Of a DNA stretch of 64,000 nucleotides, positions 35,201 through 46,340 are shown piece after piece; positions within the stretch are counted from its first letter, which is position 1; the number at the start of each line of letters is the position of its first letter. The translations under genes and the position numbers were made by a program. This DNA comes from Sabethes cyaneus. Its lineage: Eukaryota; Arthropoda; Insecta; Diptera; Culicidae. The notes beneath the pieces are model-generated. The model did no database searches and was not told the DNA's origin. It was given only the letters and a program-made list of their open reading frames with translations. The stretch covers positions 22,270,268-22,334,267 of the forward strand of contig NC_071355.1 in the NCBI RefSeq assembly GCF_943734655.1. Reading direction: 5' to 3'.

Positions 35201-36818
35201 TCTATACCTATAAAAAAGGACTTCTGTCTGTCTGTCTGTCCGTATGTTCCTTATAGAATCGAAAACTACTGAACCAATCGGCGTGAAAATTTGCATGTAG
35301 AGGTTTTTGGGGCCAGGAAAGGTTTTAGTGATGGTTAGAGACCCCTCCCCCCACTAAGAGGGGGAGCTCCCATACAAATGAAACACAAATTTCTGCATAA
35401 CTCGAGAACTAATCAAGCAAATGGCATGTGGGTGTTTTCGGTGACAAGAATTTATTCTATGGTAAATTGAGACCCCTCCCTTCTTTATAAGGGGAATTAT
35501 AACTCCTCTCCCCTTTCCGCTGCCATACAAATTTCCTCATAACTCGAGAACTAATCAAGCAAATGGAACCAAATTTGGCATGTGAAGGTTTTCGAGGGAA
35601 AGAAAATTTTCTATGGTGAATTAGGACCCCTCCCCACTTTAAGAGGGGGGGGCTCCTGTACAAATGAAATACAAATTTCCTCATAACTCGAGAACTTATC
35701 AAGAAAATGGAATCAAATTTGGCATGTGTGTTTTTGGAGACAAATTTTTTTTCTATGATGAATTGGGACCCCTCCCCACTTTAGGAGGGGGGGCTCCTAT
35801 ACAAACGAAATACAAATTTCCTCATAACTCGAGAACTAATCAAGCAAATGGAACCAAATTTGGCATGTAGGTGTTTTTGGAGGCAAGAATTTTTTCTATG
35901 ATGAATTAGGACCTCTGCCCACTTTAGGAGGGGGGGGCTCCTATACAAATGAAAAACAAATTTTCTCATAACTCGAGAACTAAACAAGCAAATGGAACCA
36001 AATTTAACATGTAAGTGGTTTTGCAGGCAAGTTTTTTTCTATGGTGAATTGAGACCCCTCTCCTCTTTAGAAAGCGAGTTATGACCCATCTCCCCTTTAA
36101 GAGGGTGGGCTTCCATACGAATGAAATGCAAATTTCCTCTTATCTCGAGAACTAATCAAGCAAATGGAACCAAATTTGGCATGAGGGAGTTTTAGATGGC
36201 GGAAATTTTTTCTATGGTGAATTACGACCCCTTCCCCTTTTAAGCGGGGGGGGGGGGGCTCCCATACAAATGAAATTCAAATTTCTTTATAATTTGAGTA
36301 CTAATCAAGCCATGGAACCAAATTTGGCATGTGGGAGTTTTAGATTGCAGAATTTTTTAATGTGGTGTATTACGACCCCTTCCCCTTTTAAGAGGGGATC
36401 AGCGTATCTGCGTATCCATCATTTTATACTGCACGTTATTGTATGTTAGCTTTTTGACTGCATAGGTGTTGTAAATTGGCATCCAAAATTGTATTCAAAT
36501 TCTTCGTGTCGGTAATTAGCTGTAAATTAGCATTGTCAGCACTATAAGAAGGTTATCAGTAAAATAGCTGTATATTTTGCCAAAATAGCATTTAAGGCGA
36601 CTTAAATGCTTATTGGCCTATATTTGAATAGCATTGGTGATGCTTATTGGTTACCTGGGATGCTTTCATAGTTACGTAACTGCCAAAATGAATCATCTAA
36701 GGTTGAATTCCTCAGAAACTTGCAAAACTCGAGATTGTGACAAAGATCATCCGAGATTCATGATTTATGTACAACATAGGTTAATTTGTGGCAATACGAA
36801 GTTTGTCGGATCAGCTAG
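35201..36818 (+). mobile_element. Non-autonomous Helitron with internal minisatellite
   Basis: It starts A|TCTATACCTATAAAAAAGG with a (TCTG)n run and ends CGAAGTTTGTCGGATCAGCTAG|T. This matches the Helitron rule of 5' TC, 3' CTRR and insertion between A and T. Length is 1618 bp. About seven units (marker CTCGAGAACTAATCAAG at about 35400, 35540, 35688, 35826, 35965, 36145, 36293) of 140-180 bp fill 35300-36410. No Rep/helicase is present. A classic GC hairpin just before CTAG is not obvious. The 36415-36660 segment, with the palindrome GCATTTAAGGCGACTTAAATGC, looks like a nested insertion. Confidence 0.8.
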
Positions 36819-36819
36819 T

Positions 36820-37385
36820 ATTCAATAGAACAATTATGCCAGTTGAATTTAACATTAACAAAGAAACAAATCATTCAATTTTAAAATGCTGATAGAATAG
36901 CGGCGATAAAAAAATTAAGGGTGCCTGTGCTTTAACCCAATCCCTCCTAGGTATAAACGTTAGTTCCGCCAATGGAAAAATGGGTTTTTTTAAATTTGAA
37001 TTCTGAACCGTTCACCAAGGTTTTATCTACCGCCCGGACCATGTTCACTGCAGATCTTGTCTATTGAACAGATTTTTTCGTGAGTAAAAATGATTTAAAC
37101 GAAGAGAATTGATAAATTTTTTACCAAAAAAGTAGATTAAAAAAGTGAAGATTTCGTGATACGTTACCAATATGAAAAAATCCGATTTTTTCGATCTATT
37201 TTCACTACAACCCCTCCTTGTAAAGTGTCCCCGCCCCCTTTCGCCAAGCCTCTATTTATAATTTTCTCATTCAGCTCAGTAAATTGCCTTTCTAAAACAT
37301 CTAAAAATTTGAAAGTCCATCTAGTTTTCCATCTAGCTAAAATATAGCAGTTTAAATGTTTGGGGTCAAACCGAACCTAATGTAC
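36820..37385. other. Unassigned AT-rich sequence
   Basis: No gene or element was identified between the Helitron and the next minisatellite element. Confidence 0.3.
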
Positions 37386-37394
37386 AGCCAACGT

Positions 37395-37830
37395 AAGTAT
37401 TTTGACGTAGGATTATGTCTTTGTTTACTATACTGGGACTGTGTAGCACTTTGTGAAAACGAAAATGGATGTGTAACGTTTGAATGAAAGATTTCAAATG
37501 GTAATAACTACTTAACTACTGAACGAAACTGAACAATTTATGTGTCGTTGGATAGATAAAATGTCCAGCAATTTTATGGACGGGGTAAGAGAAGAGGGTG
37601 TAAGAGGGGGGGGGGGCTCCTATACAAGTCAAACACAAATTTCCTCAAAACTCGAGAACTAATCAAGCAAATGGAACCAAATTTGGCATGTGGGGGTTTT
37701 AGAAGGTAAATTTTGTTTCTATGATGTACGGAGACCCCTCCCCTCTTTAGGAGGGGGAGTTTCCACGCAAATGAAATACAAATTTCCTCATAAATCTCGA
37801 ACTAATCAAGCAAATTGAATTAATTTGACC
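37395..37830 (+). mobile_element. Minisatellite element, + orientation copy
   Basis: It begins TTTGACGTAGGATTATGTCTTTGTTTAC and continues with ACGAAACTGAACAATTTATG and GGACGGGGTAAGAG. Two minisatellite units with CTCGAGAACTAATCAAGCAAATGG follow. The first 200 bp are the reverse complement of 10930-11165. Confidence 0.75.
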
Positions 37831-37839
37831 AAACCTCGT

Positions 37840-38175
37840 GATTTTAGTCATGACCTTGAAATGCGGCCATGTATATATTAATATATTATTATATAATATT
37901 AATATATTAATATATTAATATGTATATATTAATACACGATGGTTCTACGTTCTACAATTGATGAAGGGACGGTAAGGGAAAGTAATGAAGAGAGATTTTT
38001 TGGGAATGCACAGGGGAAAGAGTGGAAAGGAAAGGGGGAAGGGGGGTAATAGGTAGCTACGCTTAACAAGTTGTCGTTGTGACTCCTACCTTTTGTCCAA
38101 TGCTGGAAGGTGCATGGGTCGAACCAAGCTATAATCTGAGATTATAACCGGATTCGAACCCACAATACCCGCCAG
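37840..38175 (-). mobile_element. tRNA-like SINE or composite repeat
   Basis: It contains (complement) a B-box-like GTGGGTTCGAATCCGGTTATAATC (38135-38160), the TGGTTCGACCCATGCACCTTCC block and GTCATGACCTTGAAATGCGG. It is the same family as 21240-21680 but with a different arrangement: here the CCTTGAAATGCGG block lies upstream of the AT microsatellite. Confidence 0.5.
37869..37935. repeat. AT microsatellite (TATTAATA)n
   Basis: Near-pure A/T sequence with repeated ATTAATATATTAAT units, embedded in a SINE-like repeat. Confidence 0.85.
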
Positions 38176-38740
38176 GGCCGTTTTTTTCTGCTGGACTAGC
38201 ATAGGGAAAGAAACCCTCACTCGAGTTGTTTACATTTTGCAGATTTGCCCTTTTGGTGCCGATATGCCAGAAATGCAGTTTACATTAGTCTTTGATCTAA
38301 TGATCTGATATTGTCCTACGTCATCCTTTCGTACAACCCTTGGGCTGTATACCTTGTAGTTTTTTGCATAGACAGACAGAAGGTTAAATTTGGTTGAAAT
38401 CTTTCGCTTGCGTAGATTTTCTCTGATAGCAAAGACAATGCTCGAATGTAGAAGAAGGACCTATGGACTGTAGATCCGTAGATCACTGGTTCAGAACCGG
38501 TTCGAAGGACTAAAATGTAGTTTTTCCCTGATAGCAAACGACACAAAAAATGCTTACCAACGTAAGAAGGACGATTCTTCCGTTATTATTTGCTAGGAAA
38601 CTTCAAGGCCACTGTTTCAGACCAACAGAGCACGATCTTTTACCGAAATAATAACGCAATCTATAGCTATTACTTAAACTATATAGTCGGTGTTAAATCA
38701 GATCAGACCAAGTCGCAAAATTAAAAAAAATTAGAATCAA
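38176..38740. other. Unassigned sequence including an inverted copy of 8.0-8.1 kb
   Basis: TTGCCAGAAATGCAG-like text, GTCTTTGATCTAATGATCTGATAT and CGTCATCCTTTCGTACAACCCTT (38255-38345) are the reverse complement of about 8000-8105. Nothing else was recognised. Confidence 0.45.
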
Positions 38741-38744
38741 GAAT

Positions 38745-39277
38745 TTGCTAACAGCCAGAACCATGAGATGCTTCGATCTGGGAGCATACGCCGCCGCACA
38801 AAACTGACGATGTACAAAACGCTAATCAGACCGGTAGTCGTCAATGGACTTGAGACAGTAACTTCGCTTACGGAGGACATACATGCCGTATTTGAATGAA
38901 AGGCGTTGCGGACTATTTTTGGCGGAGTACAAACGGAAAGCGGAGAGAGGCGGAGGTGTATGAATCAAGAGCTACAGACACTCTTTGGAGAGATTCCCAT
39001 CGTACACCTGGCGAAAGTTGAGAGATTACGGTGAGCCGGCTACGTCACAAGGATGCCAGACGACTGTGCAGTGAAATCCGTACTCTTCAAGAATCCCACC
39101 GGCACCAGGAACAAAGGGGCCCAACGTGCTAGATGGCTCGACCAGGTTGAAGCCGATTCGCGTGTGTCGAGGCGTGCAACGAATTGGCGACGAGTAGCCC
39201 AGGACCGAGTACAATGCAGAGGAATTCTTGATACGGCAAGAGCCAGCGTACAAACCATACAGAGCAACAAACTTTGA
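38745..39277 (+). pseudogene. RTE-clade LINE 3' end (+ strand)
   Basis: + strand residues RSIRRRTKLTMYKTLIRPVV, TIFGGVQTESGERRRCMNQE and RMPDDCAVKSVLFKNPTGTR, GAQRARWLDQVEADSRVSRR are the RTE C-terminal region. They match 43317-43676 in the 43-46 kb copy (NGVWRRRMNHEL, ARMPDNYPAKMVLASNPVG). In-frame stops are present, and the product ends SNKL-TGA at 39275-39277. Confidence 0.85.
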
Positions 39278-39985
39278 ACGCGTTTTTCTCGAAATCAGAA
39301 TTTTGTCACTTGGTTCGGTCTAACTTAACGCCGACCAGATTTAACTATCTATATTTGGATAAAATGTTTATTAGAATTCACGAGCTTGAGAAAAATGCTT
39401 TTTGTTCAGACTTCAGGTTGTTCGAGAATATGAAAATTTTCATTTCGTCTATTTAGACCACCAAACAAACTTCCGTTGCCAAGGAAACCTGTTGTATCAG
39501 CGCCGGCATGGGGACATTTACATTTTACGAACTCTAGTATGGACAACAGCTTCTCAATCCCTTTCTCCCACTACGAATACTGCCGATTTATTACATCCTC
39601 TTGTTGGTTACTCCAGGTTATTTTAAGTTAAGATTTTGGATTTTAAAATGGCTTCGGAAAACGACATTCGATTTTTGCTTGTTAACTGCTTTCATTGAAT
39701 ACCTAAATTATGAGAATTTTATGTAAATCTCTGTCAAGTCCCACACACATAGACCACTCTGGTTGCGCTCAGACCAAAAATGGAAAAGTGAAAAAAGCAG
39801 AGTAAAAAGCCGATTTTTCGAAATTTTAATTTATTTGCAGAGTAGATCTACGCAGCTAGATACGGTTTATGCAAAAATCACATTTTCGATCAAAATGGTC
39901 AATAGGCAGACCACTCCTGGTTCCGTTCGTGACGGTTCATGTGTCTTTTGTTGTATGCATCTAATCATGTCTTGAGTTCAAAGTG
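39278..39985. other. Unassigned sequence
   Basis: No gene. AAACTTTGAACGCGTTTTTCTCGAAA just after the LINE end also occurs near 55690 (CGAAACTTTGAACGCGTTTTCCCCGAAA). The segments GACCACTCTGGTTGCG and GACCACTCCTGGTTCCG are a weak direct repeat. Confidence 0.35.
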
Positions 39986-39990
39986 TATTA

Positions 39991-40193
39991 TGCTGATTGC
40001 AAGAGAAACTTTCGCATCAAAAGTGCGCAATCGCTCGTAAACGGGTTTTAGTTTTAGATTGAATCGTGTCGGTATCTTCGGCGCACTTTTTCGCCGTACT
40101 CCAAAGACACTTATATACGATTCAATCTAAAATAGCATTATTTTAATGAGCGACTGTGCACCTTTGAATGTAAAATTGTTCTTGCAATCAGCA
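39991..40193. mobile_element. Foldback MITE, about 203 bp
   Basis: The ends are TGCTGATTGCAAG...CTTGCAATCAGCA, an exact 13-bp inverted repeat. Inner arms TTTTAGATTGAATCG and CGATTCAATCTAAAA pair as well, so most of the element folds into a long imperfect hairpin. No clear TSD was found. Confidence 0.7.
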
Positions 40194-40199
40194 ATACTA

Positions 40200-41047
40200 A
40201 ATCGTTGATATATTACCTTTTGGTTTTGCACTTTTCTATCTAGTTACAATATATCTATTACGTTTATTACGTTCCATTATCTTACATTTGTTTATTTTTG
40301 TTTTTTTTTCTGTTTCTTTTTTATTGCAGGATATTATTTTCAACGAAACAACAATAGCTTATCGCACAACACATCTTAAGTTCGTTTGTGTTATTAGTAA
40401 CGTTCGACTATCGCCAGCCAGCCGACCACTTGAAAGCTTTTACATGTTGCAATACCTTGCTAGTGGTGGACTCTCGAACAGCACAAGAAAAACACCGCTC
40501 GAGTTGATAAACAACAACTTTTTTGCCTATTCGTTATCGTCGTTATCAATCTTCAGCAATTGAAAGTGACTGCTGACAGCAGATGATTCGGATTGATTGA
40601 AAAAGTAGATCGCTGCTGCGTAAACGTGTTTTGTGTGTTGTGTATCGGCAAAGGTACGAGCGGAACCGGACGAGCCGAGGGGATTTTTTTTTCAACCTAA
40701 AGGACGGAATATGTTACCGGTTTGCTGAAGGTCGCTCGTGACGGCACTGCCGAAAAAAAAAACAAAAATAAAGAAATTGTTTGCTGCTACACCGGCGGCG
40801 GCCGGTTTGACCTTAATTGAAGTGAAAACATAGCTGTCGATTTATGTGTACAAGTAGTGAGTGACGCGCAGTAGAAACAAAGCAAAACACATTAATTTCC
40901 AAACATTAGGAACGAACTCATCTGGCGACAACAGCAAACAGTATTCGACCGGAGAACCCTGACGGATACATTTCCTTTTCCACAGTAACTAATTTGTTGG
41001 AATTAACGGTTTCCAAAACGGCTGAACTTCGTCTTTTCTGCTTGTAG
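40200..41047 (+). promoter_or_regulatory. Candidate internal promoter/5' exon region upstream of the micro-exon
   Basis: A strong acceptor-like tract (TTTTTTTTCTGTTTCTTTTTATTGCAG) ends at about 40329. It is followed by non-repetitive sequence with locally raised GC, including a possible donor AAAG|GTACGAG near 40658. No ORF of note is present. The region directly precedes the micro-exon at 41048 and may be an alternative first exon or promoter of the TNFAIP8-like gene. Confidence 0.25.
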
Positions 41048-41067
41048 GAGGAAAATGATCGATACCG
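41048..41067 (+). other. Candidate alternative 5' coding micro-exon of the TNFAIP8-like gene (adds MIDTV)
   Basis: The segment is preceded by a pyrimidine-rich acceptor (TCTTTTCTGCTTGTAG, AG at 41046-41047) and followed by a strong donor (CCG|GTAAGT at 41068). It holds ATG ATC GAT ACC G. Joined to the TT left at 50102-50103 it reads GTT ATG ACC, so M-I-D-T-V runs in frame into MTDNAF and gives a 193-aa form. The frame match and both splice signals are seen directly; use of the exon is inference. The exon could instead begin further upstream if transcription starts nearby. Confidence 0.5.
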
Positions 41068-41069
41068 GT

Positions 41070-41465
41070 AAGTTTTTAATTTGAAAAAATCAAGATAAAA
41101 AAACGGACTTCCAGCGCACAATTCTATTCCGTCCCGCTGGTTGGTTCGAACATTGCGTTTAGTTAGTTAGAAGCTGTGTTGATCACATCGTACTTATGTA
41201 CGTATATGGAAGCAGGCGCACTCAGTGAGCTGTCGAATTCTTCACGCTCGTTTGCACTTTGCGTGCGTTGGCCTCGGCGTACTGTTAAAGGGTTCTAAGC
41301 GACGCTCGTTTGTAATGTGAATAATAATAGTAGCGAACAGCACAGCAAGCTGTCTTTCGGAACAGTTTCAGTCAAAGGTTTTGCTTCAATTCGCTAATTA
41401 GCTAGTCGGGCATCACCGCCCACGACGAGGAGACACGTCAAGCGCTTCTAGTGAGATCAAAGGAT
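41070..41465. other. Unassigned sequence downstream of the micro-exon
   Basis: It begins at the GTAAGT donor, so it is likely intron. It is locally GC-richer (41210-41300, CACTTTGCGTGCGTTGGCC) and non-repetitive within the window. Confidence 0.35.
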
Positions 41466-41468
41466 GAT

Positions 41469-41740
41469 TCATTTTAGGGCGAAACATGCGAAAAGGGTCC
41501 AAATCCAAAATGTGAATAATCCAAGTGGGAGTTTTTTTCCTATGCTTATCCAGCGAAAAGAAACTCTCACTTTGAGTTTGATTAAACATAGAATTAAACT
41601 CTTCCTAGTTCTGTCCAGCGTCGCAAGAATCAGCGTAATTAGTGTCCTCGGAAAACCATGTTCTAGTATTATCTGACACAGCTCATTTCGTTTGACTGAA
41701 TCGTACACCGCCTTAAAGTCCACAAACAGAACAGAGGAAT
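41469..41740 (-). pseudogene. RTE-type RT fragment
   Basis: Minus-strand residues MDFKAVYDSVKRNELCQIIL and EHGFPRTLITLILATLDRT match the FKAAYD block of RTE-clade RT (compare VDFKAAYDTIDRKEVWKIM in the 44-kb copy). The rest of the frame is not recognisable. Confidence 0.65.
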
Positions 41741-43160
41741 TTGTCTACCGACCCTCGTAAGAGACTGGCTTCAATCAGTCAGGCTTCAATTTGGTCAAAA
41801 TTGACCATTTTCGATATCTCAATTATGCCATATTCTGGACTTAAATCAATCAGATTTAAACAATTTAATATCTACTAGTACTGACTGGAGAGCGAAACCA
41901 GGTAACGAAACAACGCGAGGAAAAGCATTTATGTTCGGTCGTTCTTTTTCTCTTTTGTTTGAATGGTTCAATAAAACCTGTGCATTGTGGTGTGGCGCTG
42001 CTGGAATCTGTTAACCTGTGCTTGTTTTTTTATTCTTCATTAAATTGATTGCACACATTCTCGTTGAAGAGAGCTATTTTATGTGGGAATGAATGCATCT
42101 TGCTTAATGGAGCTGTAATCAAACTGAGATCTGTCGTTTATTGTTCGTTCGCGTGATAAAACAGGTGAAGGATCTGCAAGCAGCGGCATAAATACCTACA
42201 TAGTTGCTATCACTATTATGTGGAGCAAATTGTTGACAGCTTTTATTTGCTTCTTTTCATTACCATTTTCACAATCAATTGAATGTTTGTTTTCTGCATT
42301 CCATTCCATTGTAGCTTATGGACTTGGAATTCATATCGTAGAGTAACGTTTTTCTGACAAGAAACATAATGTAGTTTTTCTCTACAAGCTATAGAAACCT
42401 CGAATTCGTAGTGATTATAAAACACCAAAATGCACTTTAGCCAAGCTGTAGGACATACAAGAACTTCGAGCTTGATTTTCACTTTGTTTTCAATTTGAGT
42501 TAAAATGCATTTATGCCACCGTGATAAGCATAAGAGAGGAATCTCACAGTCTTGATCACAGGAGGTTCAACCAATTCTTAAGCTACCGTTTCATTGTTTT
42601 ATCGCCCAATGCTTCTCTCTTAGCCGAAGCTGGCGACAATTTGGTGGATGCTATTAATTCTTTTGGAATGATCAGAACTTCATTGTCGTTTCACCATTGG
42701 GGCACATTCATGCTGTAACTGGACCATCATGAGACTTAATGAAGGGTAAAGCCCGTTTGTTGAGGCACTCCCATTTGTATACTTCCAAATTCATGGTATT
42801 ATCACATAACAAAAAAACGCAGGTTTTCTTGTCACTGAAACAGAACTTACCCACTAAAACAAACCGCCTCTGCTAGGAACTTTGCCGCGAGCGGAAGCAT
42901 TGTAGAATTTGACCCCCGGAAATTGACAGCAATCGGCTTTCTGACCACTCTTTGTTGTTGGAGTTGTTTGTGTTGTCTAAGTGGTCGGTAACACTTGTAG
43001 ATTTTCCGGAGATGGATTTACCGCCCGGATGGATTTACTGCGGTCAGCATTCGGTTTTTAAACCAAATCATCATCGAGATATTGGGAATTGGGATCAGCC
43101 TCACTGAAAATATATAAAATACACCAGCAACCCAACAGTAGATAATTAGGTATTTTATAT
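41741..43160. other. Unassigned, probably intronic sequence
   Basis: AT-rich, with no gene, repeat or terminus recognised. Confidence 0.3.
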
Positions 43161-43316
43161 AATACTTACTACTTACTTAGGTGGCTTGCCGTCCTAAGAC
43201 AAAGCCTGTTGAAGAAAATTTCTCCATGTAACTCGGTTGAGGGCTACCGCTCTCCAATTCCTCGGACACCGAGTACTCTCCGCCAGATCTCGCTCCACCT
43301 GGTCTAACCATCTTGC

Positions 43317-43676
43317 TCACTGCGCTCCTGGTCGTCTTGTTCCTACCGGATTTGAGGCGAGCACCATCTTTGCAGGATAGTTGTCCGGCATTCTTGCAAC
43401 ATGCCCTGCCCATCGTATCCGTCCAGCTTTAGCCACCTTCTGGATACTGGGTTCGCCATAGAACTGTGCGAGTTCATGGTTCATCCTCCGCCTCCATACT
43501 CCGTTCTCCTGTACGCCGTCGAAGTTCGTTCTTAGCACTCGTCGTTCGAAAGCTCCGAGCACTCGCAGGTCCTCCTCGAGCATTGTCCATGTTTCATGCC
43601 CGTAGAGAACAATCGGTCTAATAAGCGTCTTGTACAGGGTGCACTTTGTACGGGTACTTGGTCTGCTCGACCGCAA
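43317..43676 (-). pseudogene. RTE ORF C-terminal region
   Basis: Residues RSSRPSTRTKCTLYKTLIRP, YGHETWTMLEEDLRVLGAFE, RRMNHELAQFYGEPSIQKVA and GRIRWAGHVARMPDN form the conserved RTE C-terminus, in a different frame from the RT part. A short tail (RARWLDQVE-type) continues to about 43250 in another frame. Confidence 0.8.
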
Positions 43677-43772
43677 TTTCTTGTGGAGCCCATAGTAAGC
43701 ACAACTTCCGCTGATAATACGCCTCCGAATCTCACGGCTGGTATCATTGTCCGCCGTTACCAGTGAGTCAAG

Positions 43773-44720
43773 CTAGAAAAATTCATCGACTACCTCAAAC
43801 TCATCGCCGTCGATCAGTATACTACTGCCCAAGCGGTGTCGTTCGGCATCGGTTCCGCTGGCCAGCATGTACTTTGTTTTAGACGTATTTACCTTTAACC
43901 CAATCTTTTCTGCTTCGCGCTTTAGTCTGGTGTACTGTTCAGCCACCGCCACAGATGTTCTGCCGATAATATCCATGTCTACGGCAGAGCAGACGAATTG
44001 ACTACATTTGTTGTATATCGTGCCCCGCGTGTTGATATCCGCTCGGTTCATAACACCTTGTAGTGCTATGTTGAACAGCAAGCATGAAAGACCATCACCT
44101 TGACGAAGCCCTCTGTGTGATTCGAATGAACTTGACAATCCACCCGAAATCCGAACACAGCACTGTGTACCATCCATCGTAGATTTAATCAGTTTGATGA
44201 GCTTCCTGGGGAAGCTGTTCTCGTCCATGATTTTCCATACCTCTTTCCGGTCGATGGTATCATATGCGGCTTTGAAGTCAACGAATAAATGATGCGTGGG
44301 AACTCTGTATTCACGGCCCTTTTGGAGGATTTGCCGCAGTGTAAATATTTGATCCGCTGTAGACCGACCTTCGACGAAGCCGGCTTGATAAGTTCCCACA
44401 AATCAATTCGCAATTGGTGATAGACGGCGGAAAATGATTTGGGACAGCACTTTATAAGTGGCAATGAGAACGGTGATCACTCGATAGTTCTCACAGACCA
44501 ACTTGTCGCCCTTTTTATAGATCGGGCAGATAACCCCATCTTTCCACTCCTCCGGTAGCTGTTCCGTATCCCAAATTCTAACAATTAGTCGGTGCAGACA
44601 AACGGCCAGCTTTTCTGGTCCCATTTTAATAAGCTCCGCTCCGATGCCATCTTTTCCAGCTGACTTGTTCTTTAGCTGCATGATGGCCTCCTTAACTTCG
44701 CCTATCGTTGCGGCTGGCAC
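43773..44720 (-). pseudogene. RTE reverse transcriptase, frameshifted
   Basis: Two overlapping frames cover the fingers and palm. MPAATIGEVKEAIMQLKNKS, KDGIGAELIKMG and DGVICPIYKKGDKL lie at 44403-44720. FVEGRSTADQIFTLRQIL, LFVDFKAAYDTIDRKEVWKI and GLRQGDGLSCLLFNIAL lie at 43773-44399. The catalytic FADD box reads SAVDMD, so one of the two metal-binding Asp residues is replaced by Val (the 60.6-kb copy keeps FADD). Frameshifts near 44399 and 43773 inactivate it. Confidence 0.85.
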
Positions 44721-44805
44721 CTCTTCCCCGTCTTCCCCGCCTGGGCGCCATTTAGGTGTTCATCGAAGTGCTGCTTCCACCTATCGGTCACCTCGCGATC
44801 GTCCG

Positions 44806-46167
44806 TCAGAATACTGCCAGTCTTATCCCGACACATTTCGGCTCGCGGCACATTGCGCCATTGCGGGATCCGTTCAGTTTCTGGTAGAACTTCCGCGTTT
44901 CCTGAGAACGATGCAGCCGCTCCAACTCTGCATATTCCTGCTCTTCCAGGTTGCGCCTTTTCTCCCGAAAGATTTGGTTTCGCTGCATCTTCTTCTGTTT
45001 GTGTCTTTCCACGTTCTGACGTGTGGCACTGCGCATCTTGGCCGCCCGCGCAGCGTTCTCCTCATCCATCACCCTCCTACATTCATCGTCAAACCAATCG
45101 TTCCGCTGATTCCGGGCCACATGCCCGATGGAGCTCTCCGCTACACTGCTGATGGCTGTTTTGATAGTGTTCCAACAGTCCTCGAGAGGGGCGTCGTCCA
45201 GCTCGTCCTCTTCCGGCAGCGCAGCTTCGAGTGAATGCGCGTAGTTTGCGGCGACGTCTGGCTGCTTCAGCCGCGCGAGATCTAACCGAGGCTGGCGTCG
45301 GTACCGAATGTTGTTCACAACGGAGAGTCTTGGGCGCATCTTAACCATCACTAGGTAGTGGTCCGAGTCAACGTTAGCGCTTCGATAGGATCTGACGTCG
45401 ATAATGTCTGAGAAGTGCCGACTGTCGATCAAAACGTGGTCGATCTGTGATTCTGTCTGATTTGGTGACCTCCAGGTGTACTTGTGATGGATTCTGTGCT
45501 GAAAAACGGTACTACGTACGGCCATATTCTTGGAGGTGGCAAAGTCGATAAGTCTTAGGCTTATTTCATTGGTCCGCTGGTGTGCACTGAACCTTCCAAT
45601 CACCGGTTTGTATTCCTCCTCCTGGCCGACCTGAGCATTGAAATCCCCGATGACGATCTTGATATCATGTTTTGGGCAGCGCTCGTATTCACTCTCCAAC
45701 TGCGCGTCCTCATCCTTGTCGTCATCGGTACTTCTGAGGTGAGGGCTGTGCACGTTGATAATGCTTATATTGAAGAATCGGCCCTTGATTCTCAACCTGC
45801 ACATTCGAGGATTGATTGGCCACCACCCAATCACCCGTTTCCGCATCTCGCCCATCACTATGAAAGCTGTACCCAGCTCGTGTGTGTTGCCGCAGCTCTG
45901 GTAGATGGTATGTCCATCTCTGAACGTACGTACCATTGAGCTCTTCCAGCACACCTCCTGCAGCGCTACGACGTCGAACTTGCGGCTCTTCAATACGTCG
46001 GAGAGCACTCGAGTGCTCCCTTGGAAGTTGAGAGATCGCCAGTTCCACGTCCCGAGTTTCCAATCCATAGTCCTTTTTCGTCGCGTGGGTCTATTCCGAT
46101 TGTTCCAGTAAGAATATATTTGTTCTTCGTTCCATACTTTAATATTTTTCGTGGTGACGGCTTGCAA
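44806..46167 (-). pseudogene. RTE endonuclease domain ORF (453 codons)
   Basis: An exo/endonuclease/phosphatase fold is readable. LGTWNWRSLNFQGS gives the N-terminal Asn strand, and FDVVALQEVCWK carries the catalytic Glu. INVHSPH and VIGDFNAQVG (the D-x-N pair) follow, with YTWRSPNQTESQIDHVLIDS and SDHYLVMVKM closing with the catalytic Asp-His. A basic linker (KQKKMQRNQIFREKRRN) follows. All endonuclease motifs look intact; it nicks target DNA for reverse transcription. The frame is broken before the RT. Confidence 0.85.
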
Positions 46168-46340
46168 AGCCTGTTACACCAACCCCCTGTTTCGCCGGAG
46201 GGCCAACGAAGCTCAAAAGAGCCCTCCTTTCCTGTCAGCATACGACCTTGGCTTCCACCGGGATGGGTTACCCGATCTCCACCAAAGTTGCTCGTATCCC
46301 GGCTGGTACCACGAAGCGGTAGGAATAGGAGTTGCTGAAT

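Larger units (their letters stand above)
43167..46340 (-). mobile_element. RTE-clade (JAM1-like) non-LTR retrotransposon, nearly full length
   Basis: The best preserved LINE in the window, about 3.2 kb on the minus strand. It has an apurinic-like endonuclease, then an RTE-type reverse transcriptase and a C-terminal GRIRWAGHVARMPDN region. The 3' end carries CTTACTACTTACTTAGG-type text shared with 3752 and 59757. The 5' end lies near 46340. The reading frame is split into at least three parts by frameshifts, so it is inactive. Confidence 0.85.

Noticed and set aside
35300..36410. CRISPR-like array because of regular repeats
   Set aside because: Units are long (140-180 bp), diverged, without unique spacers, and inside a Helitron of a eukaryotic genome; it is a minisatellite.
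44644..45234. 196-codon open frame on the + strand
   Set aside because: It is the shadow of the RTE endonuclease/RT frames on the opposite strand, with no recognisable motif.
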